A DNA stretch of 64,000 nucleotides, taken from positions 37,405 through 101,404 of the forward strand of contig NZ_BOOO01000047.1 in NCBI RefSeq assembly GCF_016863275.1, given 5' to 3'. This document shows, one piece after another, positions 25,321 through 34,752 of the stretch. The notes under the pieces are model-generated. The model did not search any database and was not told the origin of the DNA. It saw only the letters and a program-made list of their open reading frames with translations. Each line of letters opens with the position of its first letter. Within the stretch, counting starts at the first letter, position 1. A program made the translations under genes and the position numbers. Source of the stretch: Planotetraspora mira. GTDB lineage: Bacteria; Actinomycetota; Actinomycetes; Streptosporangiales; Streptosporangiaceae.

Positions 25321-26036
25321 TGACGACAAGTGGCGACCTACCAGATGTCGGCCCCGGTCGGCCGATCGGCGCGACGCCCGAGGATCTTCCGCCGGACGCG
25401 GGTTTCTCTGTGGCGCCAGACGCTGACGCGACCCGGGAACCGGTCAAGGAGTGGGTCGATGACGAGCCACCTCGCGGTCCTAGCTTCGGGATGTTCTCCC
25501 GATATGCCATCGTGGCCATGATCACCGCGCTCGTCGTGGTGCTTCTGTGGAAGCTGTCCGAGTCGCGTCAGGTGCCCGTGCTAGTCGTCAAGCGGAACTT
25601 ACCTGCCTACCACCTGCTCTCCATGGACGATGTGGTCCTCAGCACTCGACCAGCCGAGGAAGAGGCACACTATGCCGCTCTGCCGATTGACGGCAGGCTA
25701 ACTCTGAAGCCGATCCAACGGGACGAGGCTCTCGCCACGTCGGATCTGTCTCCGAAGGTCACCGACTTTCTCGGCCATGCGGTGGTCGTCACTGGCATTT
25801 CAGTTCCTGGGGCCGGCGCGCTCGCCGGAACGCTGAGAAGTGGAGACCGCATTCGACTGATCTTTCCTGGGAGAAGCCGGAAGGTACTCGGGCTGAACGG
25901 AGTAGTGATGTCTCCTGTGACCAAGGAAAGCAATGGCCGTGCCTCGCTAGCTGTCGCACTTCGCCTCAAAGAGGCCGAAGCGCACGCCAGCGAAATCCTT
26001 TCCGACCGTGTCTTTCTGCTTCGCTCCGCGAACTGA
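25317..26036 (+). CDS. SAF-domain single-pass membrane protein (CpaB/RcpC-like)
   Basis: 239 residues. An acidic, Pro-rich N-terminus (1-60) is followed by one membrane helix (YAIVAMITALVVVLLWKL, about 63-80). The SAF-type beta-clip domain runs from about 88: VPVLVVKRNLPAYHLLSMDDV, later GDRIRLIFPG. SAF domains occur in pilus assembly protein CpaB and in sugar-binding proteins. No pilin or pilus ATPase is nearby, so classic Flp pilus assembly is unlikely. A separate SAF protein is encoded at 53939-54541 in the backbone. Confidence 0.75.
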   Translation: MMTTSGDLPDVGPGRPIGATPEDLPPDAGFSVAPDADATREPVKEWVDDEPPRGPSFGMFSRYAIVAMITALVVVLLWKLSESRQVPVLVVKRNLPAYHLLSMDDVVLSTRPAEEEAHYAALPIDGRLTLKPIQRDEALATSDLSPKVTDFLGHAVVVTGISVPGAGALAGTLRSGDRIRLIFPGRSRKVLGLNGVVMSPVTKESNGRASLAVALRLKEAEAHASEILSDRVFLLRSAN

Positions 26037-26748
26037 GTACGAGGAGGTAGTCCGTCACAACGTGGCGAAACTCCTGAAGGTCTCACCTACCAAGTACAAG
26101 GTGCCGCTCCGATGCTCAAGATCGTACGAAGTGCGGCTGCCTGTCCGAGGGCTAGCGGACCACGGTGATGCCATCGGTTGGCGAATCCCTGGCGTCCCGC
26201 CCAACGTACCGGGGTTCCGTCCCTCTCTTCGAGTAGCACGTCATGGCTACCGACTCCGCCGCATGCCCCGGCCTCCCCGTGCGCGCTGCACCGGTGAGCG
26301 GCCCCGTCTGTGTCGTTGGGGAACCAGTTCGGGTCGTGATTCGAAAAGATCTTGACGATGGTGGGTTTCATCTACCTGCAGTGAGCGGGGTGGTGCCATC
26401 CGTCAATGAGCTAAGTGATTGCGACCGTCCGATTTTCATGCGGACTAATCACCCTTCTCGGACAGAGAAAACTGCGGTCAGAAGGGTGTGGACGGTAGTC
26501 GGCATGTGCCCTCGTGTGGGGACGTTGCTGTCAGCGCTGCTGTCATTTCGCCCCTGGCCTTCCGGAGGCGATTGTGCAGCCTCACCGCTGTCTGGCTGAC
26601 AGAGCGTCAGTCGCCGATAACCTCCCTATATGCCTGCACCAGGCGATGAAATTGGGGCCATCCGAAGCCAAGGCATGAGCGCGCAGCAGATCTCGTGCCT
26701 GGTCTGACGGTCGAAGCACCGGTGAGTTACGGCGAAGGAGCGACGACG
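26037..26748. other. Intergenic region with one large hairpin
   Basis: No gene is firmly supported; a plus-strand frame from ATG 26243 lacks a ribosome site and a family. Arms CACCCTTCT (26450-26458) and AGAAGGGTG (26480-26488) form a 9-bp stem with a 21-nt loop. It may be a regulatory RNA structure or protein site. Confidence 0.4.
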
Positions 26749-29700
26749 ATGGCCTACGCGGACGAGAGGCACGGCGCTGACCGCACCGAAGCGCTCTTGT
26801 GGGCTGCCCCTACAGGGCCGCTTCCCTCACTACCCATCGATACCAGGGCTCAGGTGCTGCCCATCGGCGATCTGCACTGGTCTGACGCCGAGCGCCTGTT
26901 TCTCAAGCTGTTGCACACGGTCCGGCCGGTTCAGTATGCCAAGCTCTTCGGCGTTCCAGGTCAGGCCCAAGCTGGGATAGATGCTTACGCTCGACTCCCG
27001 CTGGACTTGACAGATAGTGAAACCGGCGGCCGGGATTACATCACCCTGCAATCGCGGCGGGTCGAATCACTAACCGCAGCCAAGATTGAGAAGGCTGTTG
27101 ACGACTTGCTTGGGGGCGAATGGGGCGACAAGACGTCAACGTTTCATTTCGCTACCTCGTTCGACCTGCAGGACACGAAGCTGGACGCCGCGATCCGCCA
27201 GCAGACCGAACGCCTGGCCAAACTCGAGATCACCTTTGTCCCGTGGGGTGTGCAGGAGGTCTCTAGCCTGCTGAAAGAGCATCCTCGCATCGTTGATGAC
27301 TTCTTCGGCCGGCCCTGGGTGGAACGCTTCTGCGGCCCGGAGGCAGCACAAGCCCTCGCGAACAACCTGCCCCGCCAGGACAGCAGCAAGCTACGCGCCG
27401 GGCTGCGTGACCTCTATCAGGCCGTTTTCTCCGCCCAGGGCGGGGTCCATCCCGTCGAGAACACAGCGCCCGACCACGAGTTTGTGATTTTGGATGTCGA
27501 TCCCAACCGCCAGCAGTCCGAGATCCTCGACGTCGAATTGCCTGAGCCGCCTGGTGAAGGTCAAAACCTTGCGCAAGGTCCGGTGGACGGCCACACCTTC
27601 ATCGCCTCGCGGCTGGGCGCCCGCCGGCAGTCGTTCAGATCTGCCCGCCACCTGCTCAACCGGACGAGCCGGACCATGCCTGCCACAGATAGCACCCTCA
27701 CGGCCGACGAGTGGCTAGCTGGAGGCAAGTACCGGCTGCTTGTCGGCCGTCCAGGAGCGGGCAAGTCGAGCCTCCTTCGGTTCACGGCAACGGACCTGCT
27801 CTCGTCCCAACCGCAATCGATCGCGCTGCAGCGGGAACACGCCTCCGACCTGCCGATCTGGCTTCCGTTCGGGTTCCTGTGCCGCCATCTCGAAGCGTCG
27901 ACGGAGAACTCGCTTGTCTCGGCGGCTGAAGCTTGGCTGAAGTCGCAGAGCGCCACCCACCTTTGGCCACTGGTCCAGCGCGCACTGCAGGACGACCGCT
28001 TGCTGCTCCTCGTCGACGGAGTCGATGAGTGGGGCGACGTCGGCGCAGCCGAGCGTGCTCTCGGGATCCTCGAGGCGTTCCTCGGCCGCACCAACGCCTC
28101 GGCGATCCTCTCCACGCGCCCGTACGCGGTCGACCGGCTCAACTGGACGCGCCGGTGGGCACTGGCGGAGATCACGCCGCTGACCGACCAGCAACGCCGC
28201 ATCATCGCTGCCGGGATCCTCTTGCCAGTCACACAGTCGGAAGCCGCACCGGCTGCCCGGCCGATGTGGAGCGCCGGTGTCGAGCCGTTCCTCGACCAAC
28301 TCGCCGCCACCCCCGAACTCGTCGAGCTCTCCCGGTCCCCTCTTTTCCTGACGTTGCTGGCCGCGACATGGCAGGGCGAGCCCTTGCCGCGGCAGCGGTT
28401 CAAGATCTATGCCCGGCTCGTCGAGTTACTCATCGAAAAGCATCCTCAGATGCGGCAGCGCGCCTCACATGCGCGAGGGGCACTGCTGACAGCCACCGAG
28501 ATGACCACCCTGTTCGCCGCTGTGGCCTACCGCCTTCGCGTCAAGGATCCCGCCGGTGCCGTCACCAAGCCGGAGATGCGCAGGCTCATAGTCGAGTCGA
28601 TGACGGACGACGAAGTCCTCGGCTATTCGAAACACGACGCCCGCAAGATCGCCGACGCGGTCCTTGCCATGGCAGAAGACGAGTTCGGCCTTATCGTCTC
28701 GCACGGCGCCGGTGCCTTGGGTTTCCTGCATCGGGTAGTGCTCGACCACCTGGCCGGTCAGTACCTCGCTACGCTGCCTGCCGACGAGCAGGTCAAGGAC
28801 GTACAGCAGTTCATCCATGATCCGGCCTGGCGCGACGTGCTCCTCGCACTGCTGGCCGAGCAGGTCAGCCCTCACGCAACCGAATCACTGCTCACCGCGG
28901 CTCTCGACACGGGTGGCCACCGATGGGCAGACGTCGACGGATACGAATTGCTCGCCGAAGCGCTCGCCGCTGGCGTCAAGCTCACCCCGAAATCTCATAC
29001 CGCGTACTCGAACCGCCTCGTCGAACGTATCGAGACCCATCCCTCGCTCCGTCATCGGGCGAACCTCATTACCGCGCTCGTCGGCACACTCGCGAGCCAC
29101 TCCGCCCGAAGTCACCTGCTTCCGATCATGAAACGGTGGCTCACCGCACCTCTCCCCGTGTTCTCAACCATGTGGGAGCTGCGTGATCTCGACATCGCCG
29201 ACGAGGTCGCGGCCGAGTACCTGCTCTGGGGCATCCGGCACCCCGAAGACCACGTGAAGATCAACGCGGCGAGGTCCATCGCACACCGGTTCGGCGGCCA
29301 GCCAAGCCTGGTGGACCGGCTGGTAGCGTTCGCTGAGGCCGGGCCATCCTCGGCAACGCAGGCCGCCGCCATCCTCGCCCTCGGCAACGGCTGGGCCGGG
29401 ACACCCGACACAATCCGCTTGATCGACTGGGCCCGCCGCCAGCCGTCCACACCGCTCCGAGTGGTCGGCCTGCACCTGCTACAACGCGGCAGCCCGTCTG
29501 GTGACGCCGCGCTGTTCCGCCCGGAAGAACGTGACTGGCTGCTCTTACTGCTCCGCCGTGAGGACCACCTCCTGGGGCCGTGGCCCGTAGCGGACCTCGT
29601 CAACATCGCGGCCACCGGCAACGCGCAGGCAGCCGATTTCGCGCTGGAGACCTTGACGACGAACGGACGCACCGGCGGCGCCCGACGGCTTGCATGGACC

Positions 29701-31929
29701 CTCGCCTGCAACGCCTTCGCCGACGACAGCCGCTTCAAGGCATGGGTGGCCGCAGAACTTGCCGAGCCCAAGGGACACGGCTTGATCTTGTACGACATCG
29801 GCATGATTCCCCAGCAGTGGTGCGTCGATCCGGCATTCGCTCAAGCGCTCCATCCGTACGTGGACGCCAAACTGAGGGAGCCGGCGTACAACGTCGCCGG
29901 TCTCGCCACCGCGATGCCACCCGATGATGCCCGGAAGGTGCTGTTACGCAGCCTGGACACCTGGCGCCCCTACACCGCGGCCCGCAACCTGGTCGAGCGG
30001 TACGCAGACGATGAGCACGTCCGTACAGCCCTCACCAGCCGACTTCGCGGTGATTACACGCGCGCCGCGCCCATGGCCGGCGTTGCCATCGACATGCTCG
30101 GCCCGAAAGAGGGCTTCGCCGTCCTGGTATCCCTGCTACGCCAGCCAGGCAAACGTGGGGAAGAACCGGTCGTCGTGGCCCAGGCGGTAGCCGACGCCTG
30201 GAAGCGGTTTGAGGACGCCGCCCGGGAAGCAGGCACCGAAGGCGAAGCCGCACGGGACGTGCTCGCCACCTACGACCCGGCCGAACTGTCGATGCTGTGC
30301 ATGGCGGTGAACTCCCGCCCCTTGATGTGGCACGTCCCAGCCGTCATCACCGCCTGGCCCGGGCAACCAGCGGTCCAGGAGTTCGCCGACAAGCTCTTCC
30401 ATGACCCAAAGGCCATCAACTCGGGCATTTCGGACGCTATCCCGGTCACGATTCTCAGGGCCTACTGCGGCAGGACCGACGATCCCTCCCGCCGAATCCT
30501 CGACAAGACCCTCAATCTGCTCAAGCACATCGAACCAGAGCTGCGCGAAGTACTGGCCTTCGGACTGGCACGTAGCTCGCTCGCCGCGAACGAGCTCATC
30601 GACGTCATGGCAGAGTGGAGGAACGAACCCGACACCGAGGTTCGCCGCAACGCTTTCATCGGGCTCACCCAAGCGATCAAGCGTCACCAGCAAGCCCACA
30701 ACAACGTAGGAGGCGCCGACACACTGACCGCCGAAATGAAGTGGCTACGCAAGGAGATCAAGGACGAGCTGTGCGCTTACGGCCTTGAACTTGAGGAGCG
30801 TCGGCAACTGGCATGGATCGGCATGCTCATGCTCGAGGACCTCACGCTCAGCGACGGTATCCAGGAAACCATCGGCCACTCAGGGCAGGCACCCGGCGTC
30901 AAACTGGATGTCCTCTACGACGGTGACGTGGATCAAATCCTGGTCGACTTGGTCGCCGAGAACTGGGAACGGTTGCGCGTACACTTCGGCGACGACCTCT
31001 TCCAGCGCCTGAAGGGCCGCCGCCATGTCATGTCAGCGCTGGCAACCGTCGCTTCCCGGTACCCCGCCATCGCGGAGATGCTCCGCGGCGAGGCCGGCAC
31101 CGATGCCGCACTACGGCAAGATCGGCATTTCCTCCTGTGGGCCAAGGAAGAGAACCGGGGCAGCGAAGGAGTCCTTCGTGCGCTCGTGGCCAGGCTCGAC
31201 GGCACGGCGCTCCGCAGGCATGACCAAGTCCTCGACTCAGTGCTGGACCGAGACAGCTGGAATGTGTCCGACGAGGCATTCAAGGTCATTCTCACTGAAG
31301 GCGCGATCGACGCCGGGTCAGGCCGCATCGACGTCAGCGAAAAGCTAGCCCCGTATGCCCAGCTGTTTCCGGCGGACAGCGTGTCCATCGCTGCCCTCCG
31401 TGACCTCGAATCGTGGTTCCGAACAGACCGTGCGGCTCGCGAGCACCGCGGCTGGGCCGACACGCTGGCCGTTGCGTTCGGCACAGCTGATCCGCGAGAC
31501 CTGCCCGCCATTGTGACCCGCGCCCACACCCGCATCCGTATGGGCATGTCCGACCTGTATTTGCCCATGTTCACCAAGCCGCTCGTACGGCGGCTGCGAA
31601 TGGATGGCGAAGCCGTCGAAGCGTTCAAGGCTGCGCTCAGCAAACCGATGGAAATCCGCGAGGACAGCCCCATATTCGCAGACCCCTGGGATCCGATTGC
31701 CGACGCATGTCCCGACCTGCAACCGCTACAACGCACGTACCTCTTCGCCGTCGCCCTGCGCCAAGCGGGCGCTCTACCTCAGCAGGACGCGGCAGCGGCC
31801 AGTAGTGTCCTGGCATCCGCATCACCCGACACCGTCGTGCACAACCCGTTCACCAACCACGAAGGCCCACTCTGCCTCGCCGTACTGGACCTCGCCGCTC
31901 ACAGCCAACGACCTGGTTCGCACGCGTGA
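26749..31929 (+). CDS. Very large NACHT/STAND NTPase with N-terminal nuclease-like domain and helical repeats
   Basis: 1726 residues from ATG 26749, chosen because GAAGGAG lies 8 bp upstream. The N-terminal ~190 residues (QAQAGIDAYARL, DYITLQSRRV, TAAKIEKAVDDLL, DDFFGRPWVERFCG) resemble a Mrr-type restriction-like domain in which the expected Q/E-x-K has become Q-x-R. It may be degenerate or a sensor. Walker A is VGRPGAGKSS near 331-340 and Walker B is LLLLVDGVDEWG near 418-429 with NACHT-type small residues. About 1000 residues of HEAT-like helical repeats follow. This is the architecture of bacterial NLR-type (Avs/bNACHT) antiphage sensors; the trigger is unknown. Confidence 0.85.
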   Translation: MAYADERHGADRTEALLWAAPTGPLPSLPIDTRAQVLPIGDLHWSDAERLFLKLLHTVRPVQYAKLFGVPGQAQAGIDAYARLPLDLTDSETGGRDYITLQSRRVESLTAAKIEKAVDDLLGGEWGDKTSTFHFATSFDLQDTKLDAAIRQQTERLAKLEITFVPWGVQEVSSLLKEHPRIVDDFFGRPWVERFCGPEAAQALANNLPRQDSSKLRAGLRDLYQAVFSAQGGVHPVENTAPDHEFVILDVDPNRQQSEILDVELPEPPGEGQNLAQGPVDGHTFIASRLGARRQSFRSARHLLNRTSRTMPATDSTLTADEWLAGGKYRLLVGRPGAGKSSLLRFTATDLLSSQPQSIALQREHASDLPIWLPFGFLCRHLEASTENSLVSAAEAWLKSQSATHLWPLVQRALQDDRLLLLVDGVDEWGDVGAAERALGILEAFLGRTNASAILSTRPYAVDRLNWTRRWALAEITPLTDQQRRIIAAGILLPVTQSEAAPAARPMWSAGVEPFLDQLAATPELVELSRSPLFLTLLAATWQGEPLPRQRFKIYARLVELLIEKHPQMRQRASHARGALLTATEMTTLFAAVAYRLRVKDPAGAVTKPEMRRLIVESMTDDEVLGYSKHDARKIADAVLAMAEDEFGLIVSHGAGALGFLHRVVLDHLAGQYLATLPADEQVKDVQQFIHDPAWRDVLLALLAEQVSPHATESLLTAALDTGGHRWADVDGYELLAEALAAGVKLTPKSHTAYSNRLVERIETHPSLRHRANLITALVGTLASHSARSHLLPIMKRWLTAPLPVFSTMWELRDLDIADEVAAEYLLWGIRHPEDHVKINAARSIAHRFGGQPSLVDRLVAFAEAGPSSATQAAAILALGNGWAGTPDTIRLIDWARRQPSTPLRVVGLHLLQRGSPSGDAALFRPEERDWLLLLLRREDHLLGPWPVADLVNIAATGNAQAADFALETLTTNGRTGGARRLAWTLACNAFADDSRFKAWVAAELAEPKGHGLILYDIGMIPQQWCVDPAFAQALHPYVDAKLREPAYNVAGLATAMPPDDARKVLLRSLDTWRPYTAARNLVERYADDEHVRTALTSRLRGDYTRAAPMAGVAIDMLGPKEGFAVLVSLLRQPGKRGEEPVVVAQAVADAWKRFEDAAREAGTEGEAARDVLATYDPAELSMLCMAVNSRPLMWHVPAVITAWPGQPAVQEFADKLFHDPKAINSGISDAIPVTILRAYCGRTDDPSRRILDKTLNLLKHIEPELREVLAFGLARSSLAANELIDVMAEWRNEPDTEVRRNAFIGLTQAIKRHQQAHNNVGGADTLTAEMKWLRKEIKDELCAYGLELEERRQLAWIGMLMLEDLTLSDGIQETIGHSGQAPGVKLDVLYDGDVDQILVDLVAENWERLRVHFGDDLFQRLKGRRHVMSALATVASRYPAIAEMLRGEAGTDAALRQDRHFLLWAKEENRGSEGVLRALVARLDGTALRRHDQVLDSVLDRDSWNVSDEAFKVILTEGAIDAGSGRIDVSEKLAPYAQLFPADSVSIAALRDLESWFRTDRAAREHRGWADTLAVAFGTADPRDLPAIVTRAHTRIRMGMSDLYLPMFTKPLVRRLRMDGEAVEAFKAALSKPMEIREDSPIFADPWDPIADACPDLQPLQRTYLFAVALRQAGALPQQDAAAASSVLASASPDTVVHNPFTNHEGPLCLAVLDLAAHSQRPGSHA

Positions 31930-32260
31930 ACTGCCGAGGCCTTACAGCACGCGACCTTGGCACCAGGCCGCTGACCACCGCCGATCTTCGCCTGCCTGAC
32001 GTCCGCTTTTCAGGACCCTGCTGGCTACCCATGAGCTGGGGCTGAATAGTGCCTACGGTGCCCAGCGTGTGCCTGTGGTGGTCGAGGCTGCCGCCACTGT
32101 TGCCGTCACCTCGCATGGCTTTCCCTTGGCCAGGCCGGTCGACGGAGACATCACAGCGGAGGTGCGGCGCCATCAGGCATTTCCCGTTGGCGCCGCCCTC
32201 TCGGATCGTGTGGCCCCATCCCCAGGCGCGGGAGGAGACCGCCCACTGGATGCGGACAGG
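31930..32260. other. Spacer between convergent genes
   Basis: About 330 bp; no gene or clear terminator recognised. Confidence 0.4.
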
Positions 32261-33859
32261 TCAAGTGAGAATGTGGCGCAACAGTTCGACGAGGACTGCT
32301 CCTGAGCCACCGATGAGGAGTACGGCTCCCGCACAGCCGCTGCCCTGCTTGGCTGCGCTCTTCCCCGCTTGCCGTCCAGGGCTGGAGGCCGCGGGTTGCA
32401 ACTCCACGCGAATGGAGTAGTCCCCTGGGCTCCCGTCCCAGTCTGAACGGCGGTCGACGAAGAGGGACTTGTACTCGGCTGGAGTCAGTTCTCGTTGCCG
32501 CCAAGCCTCATGCCAGTCTGGTCGCCGGGCTCCTGCCGTGCGCTGCCGTTCGGCAGTTAGCTTCTCCGACAGTGCCTGTCCCTCGCTATTTGCGAACAGG
32601 CCGTCCTGGCTGGCACTGACCTCTTTCTGGAGAAGTACCTGCGCGCTCTCCGGATCGACCACGCTGATTCCCGCGGCGATTGCCTTGCCGATCCGGGGGT
32701 CTCCGTCCGCGTCGACGGCCACCACAAGGCGGACCGTCTTTGTCACGTTGACCGCGACCGTCGCTCCATGAGCGGCCGCGTAGTCCATGACATCGACCAA
32801 CGCCGGCCCGTCTCCAACGGGCAGCAGTCGCCAGCCTTTAAGCGGGCCGTTCTTCTTCGCGCGGTCGGCTGCTGCCGCCTCCTCCAAGTCCCCAATCAGA
32901 TGGGAGGCTGACAACTCCTTGGCGGCTCGCTGCAACTCCTTCAATTCGGCCGTGGTGACCACACCATCGGCTTCCGCACGAGTGCGCACACCAGCGAGAA
33001 AGCCTTCGTGCACCTGTCGTGCTGTGGTTTGTGTGAGGCCTGCCCGTGCTGCCAGCGTGGCGAGTTGTGCGGCTTCCTCTCCCACGATGCGGCCGTCCGC
33101 CAGTGCGTGGCCGAGCACGGCCTGATATGCGGCCACGCCCGCTGGGCGGGGCGCAGGCGGGTGCGCCATCAGGGGAAGCCGCGCGGTCAGGGTCGCCAGC
33201 CATCCATCGCTGCCCTTTCTCAAGCCGGCTGCTCTTGGTGCGATGAATCCGCTGCGGGGGTGTGGAGGCAGTTGTACTGGTCCTGGACCGGCCCACGCGA
33301 GGCGCTGCGGCGCCTCGGCGATGAACTTTGATAACGTCCATGCCAGGGTCCGAGCATCGCCAAGAGCAGAGTGCGCAGCGCTCGGCCACTCTCCCGTCAC
33401 GAGGCTCGCGACGCTGTCGAGGCGATATCCGTACTGCTCAAGGTGGGTACGGGACATCACCAGCGTGCACAACCCCGGAAGACCGCTCAGCTTGATGCCG
33501 AGACGGCCTAACTCGGCCACAATGAACTTTTCCTCGAACTCCAGGTTGTGGCCAACAACCACCGCACCACTCAGATAGGCGAGCATGTCCCCGGCGACCT
33601 GCTCGAAGGTGGGAGCACCTTTGACGTCGGCATCCGTGATGCCATGGAAGTCTGCGTTGGAAATTCTGAGCCGCGGATCGATGAGTGTGGAGTACTCGTC
33701 GAGAATGACCCCGTCGCCTCGCATTCGCACGATGCCAATCTCGCAAACGCGCGAGCCCTTCCCCGGATGCAGCCCCGTGGTCTCCACATCCAAAATTGCG
33801 AAGGTCAGGCTCCGTGGATCGACACCCGGCGTGCGCGTGAGCTGGCCGTAGGTAAACAT
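32261..33859 (-). CDS. DEDDh 3'-5' exonuclease (DnaQ-like) with TerB-like and BRCT-like parts and a membrane tail
   Basis: 532 residues. Exo I is LDVETTG (Asp24, Glu26), Exo II VVGHNLEFE (102-109), and Exo III AHSALGDARTL (His163, Asp168), so it is an active-type DEDDh exonuclease. Residues ~240-330 are helical with a TerB/DUF533-like pattern (GHALADGRIVGEEAAQLATL, EADGVVTTAELKEL). Residues ~345-430 look BRCT-like (VNVTKTVRLVVAVD, KAIAAGISVVDPE). A late hydrophobic stretch (AVLLIGGSGAVLVELL, ~507-525) could anchor it to the membrane. A role in DNA processing or repair is likely; the tail is unusual. Confidence 0.8.
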   Translation of the reverse strand: MFTYGQLTRTPGVDPRSLTFAILDVETTGLHPGKGSRVCEIGIVRMRGDGVILDEYSTLIDPRLRISNADFHGITDADVKGAPTFEQVAGDMLAYLSGAVVVGHNLEFEEKFIVAELGRLGIKLSGLPGLCTLVMSRTHLEQYGYRLDSVASLVTGEWPSAAHSALGDARTLAWTLSKFIAEAPQRLAWAGPGPVQLPPHPRSGFIAPRAAGLRKGSDGWLATLTARLPLMAHPPAPRPAGVAAYQAVLGHALADGRIVGEEAAQLATLAARAGLTQTTARQVHEGFLAGVRTRAEADGVVTTAELKELQRAAKELSASHLIGDLEEAAAADRAKKNGPLKGWRLLPVGDGPALVDVMDYAAAHGATVAVNVTKTVRLVVAVDADGDPRIGKAIAAGISVVDPESAQVLLQKEVSASQDGLFANSEGQALSEKLTAERQRTAGARRPDWHEAWRQRELTPAEYKSLFVDRRSDWDGSPGDYSIRVELQPAASSPGRQAGKSAAKQGSGCAGAVLLIGGSGAVLVELLRHILT

Positions 33860-34189
33860 GGCGTGTAGTCCTCCAACCTGAACTTTTGGAACGAAACAAT
33901 GGCAGACGATACAGCCATATACCGTCTACCTGAGCGAGGAACTGAGGCGGTTGAAGCCGCACGATTAGCGCGGTGCTCCGCCGCCAGACCGCGGTGCTGC
34001 GCCCATGCAGGATCGTGGCGCCGATCGAGTTCTACCTGTCACGGGCCGGCTCCTGGCCCTGGCCGCGCAAGTGATGGACTGGCTGCTCGCCGTCTTCGAC
34101 CGGGCAGGCACACGGGTAGCGTCACTCACTAACGCCACTGGCCGTTCAGTTGCGGCTCGACCCCTACTACTGAGGGCGCACTCGGGCCG
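33860..34189. other. Intergenic region
   Basis: About 330 bp; nothing recognised. Confidence 0.4.
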
Positions 34190-34654
34190 CTAGTCCTCGA
34201 CACCATCGACGAACCACCTACCTGCACGTTGCACCAGCTCCACTACCGCGGAGCCTTGAGGACCGTTGGCCCTTACCCGGAAGTGCCCAACGGTGAGCTC
34301 CTCCAGCTCCTTACCAAGGTTCTGGTTCGCCCACCAAGGCAGGAGTTCCGCCCAGTAATCGATCTCCTCGGCCACCGCGTAGGTAGCCGTGAATCTCACC
34401 ACCTGGTCGTCCTCGCCGAACTCGACCTCGGCCGGTTGGTAGTTGCGGTGATGGTGGGCTGGGAACTGGCTCGCCTCCCGGAGGAGGGTGCCATCGATCG
34501 AGTGATCGATAAGGTGCCGGTCGGCATGGCCAGCGTGGAGTGGTCGAGGCCGGGTCGTTCCGGGAAGAGATGCCGCCGTAGCGACAGAGCGAGTACACCA
34601 AACGGCCTCACGCTCAGCACGGTCACATGGTGCAGCATTTCGAAATCTGTGCAT
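34190..34654 (-). CDS. Hypothetical protein, possibly frameshifted
   Basis: 154 residues. The C-terminal ~90 (EFGEDDQVVRFTATYAVAEE, LLPWWANQNLGKELEEL, VVELVQRAGRWFVDGVED) read like a genuine soluble protein. The N-terminal part does not. A different minus frame (34638 towards 34500: HHVTVLSVRPFGVLAL) looks better there. A single-base shift near 34500-34530 would join them, at a locally repetitive ATCGATCGAGTGATCGAT. No family recognised. Confidence 0.4.
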   Translation of the reverse strand: MHRFRNAAPCDRAEREAVWCTRSVATAASLPGTTRPRPLHAGHADRHLIDHSIDGTLLREASQFPAHHHRNYQPAEVEFGEDDQVVRFTATYAVAEEIDYWAELLPWWANQNLGKELEELTVGHFRVRANGPQGSAVVELVQRAGRWFVDGVED

Positions 34655-34712
34655 ATAGCTCCAATTTCTGCCTTATAGTCACTTATTCATCCGCAAACGA
34701 GTGACGCTAGAG

Positions 34713-34732
34713 TCCAAAATGGCAATTTTGGA
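34713..34732. promoter_or_regulatory. Palindrome directly upstream of the P-loop ATPase gene
   Basis: 8-bp arms TCCAAAAT and ATTTTGGA separated by GGCA, ending 20 bp before the GTG start and just before the ribosome site. This placement suggests autoregulation or a repressor block. Confidence 0.45.
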
Positions 34733-34752
34733 TGGCCGAAAAGGAGCCATAG

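Noticed and set aside
25317..26036. Flp/Tad pilus locus
   Set aside because: Only the SAF-domain protein is present; no pilin, prepilin peptidase, secretion ATPase or TadB/C genes are nearby.
26243..26599. 118-codon plus-strand frame in the spacer before the NACHT gene
   Set aside because: No ribosome site, no family, and it runs through a 9-bp hairpin; possible but not supportable.
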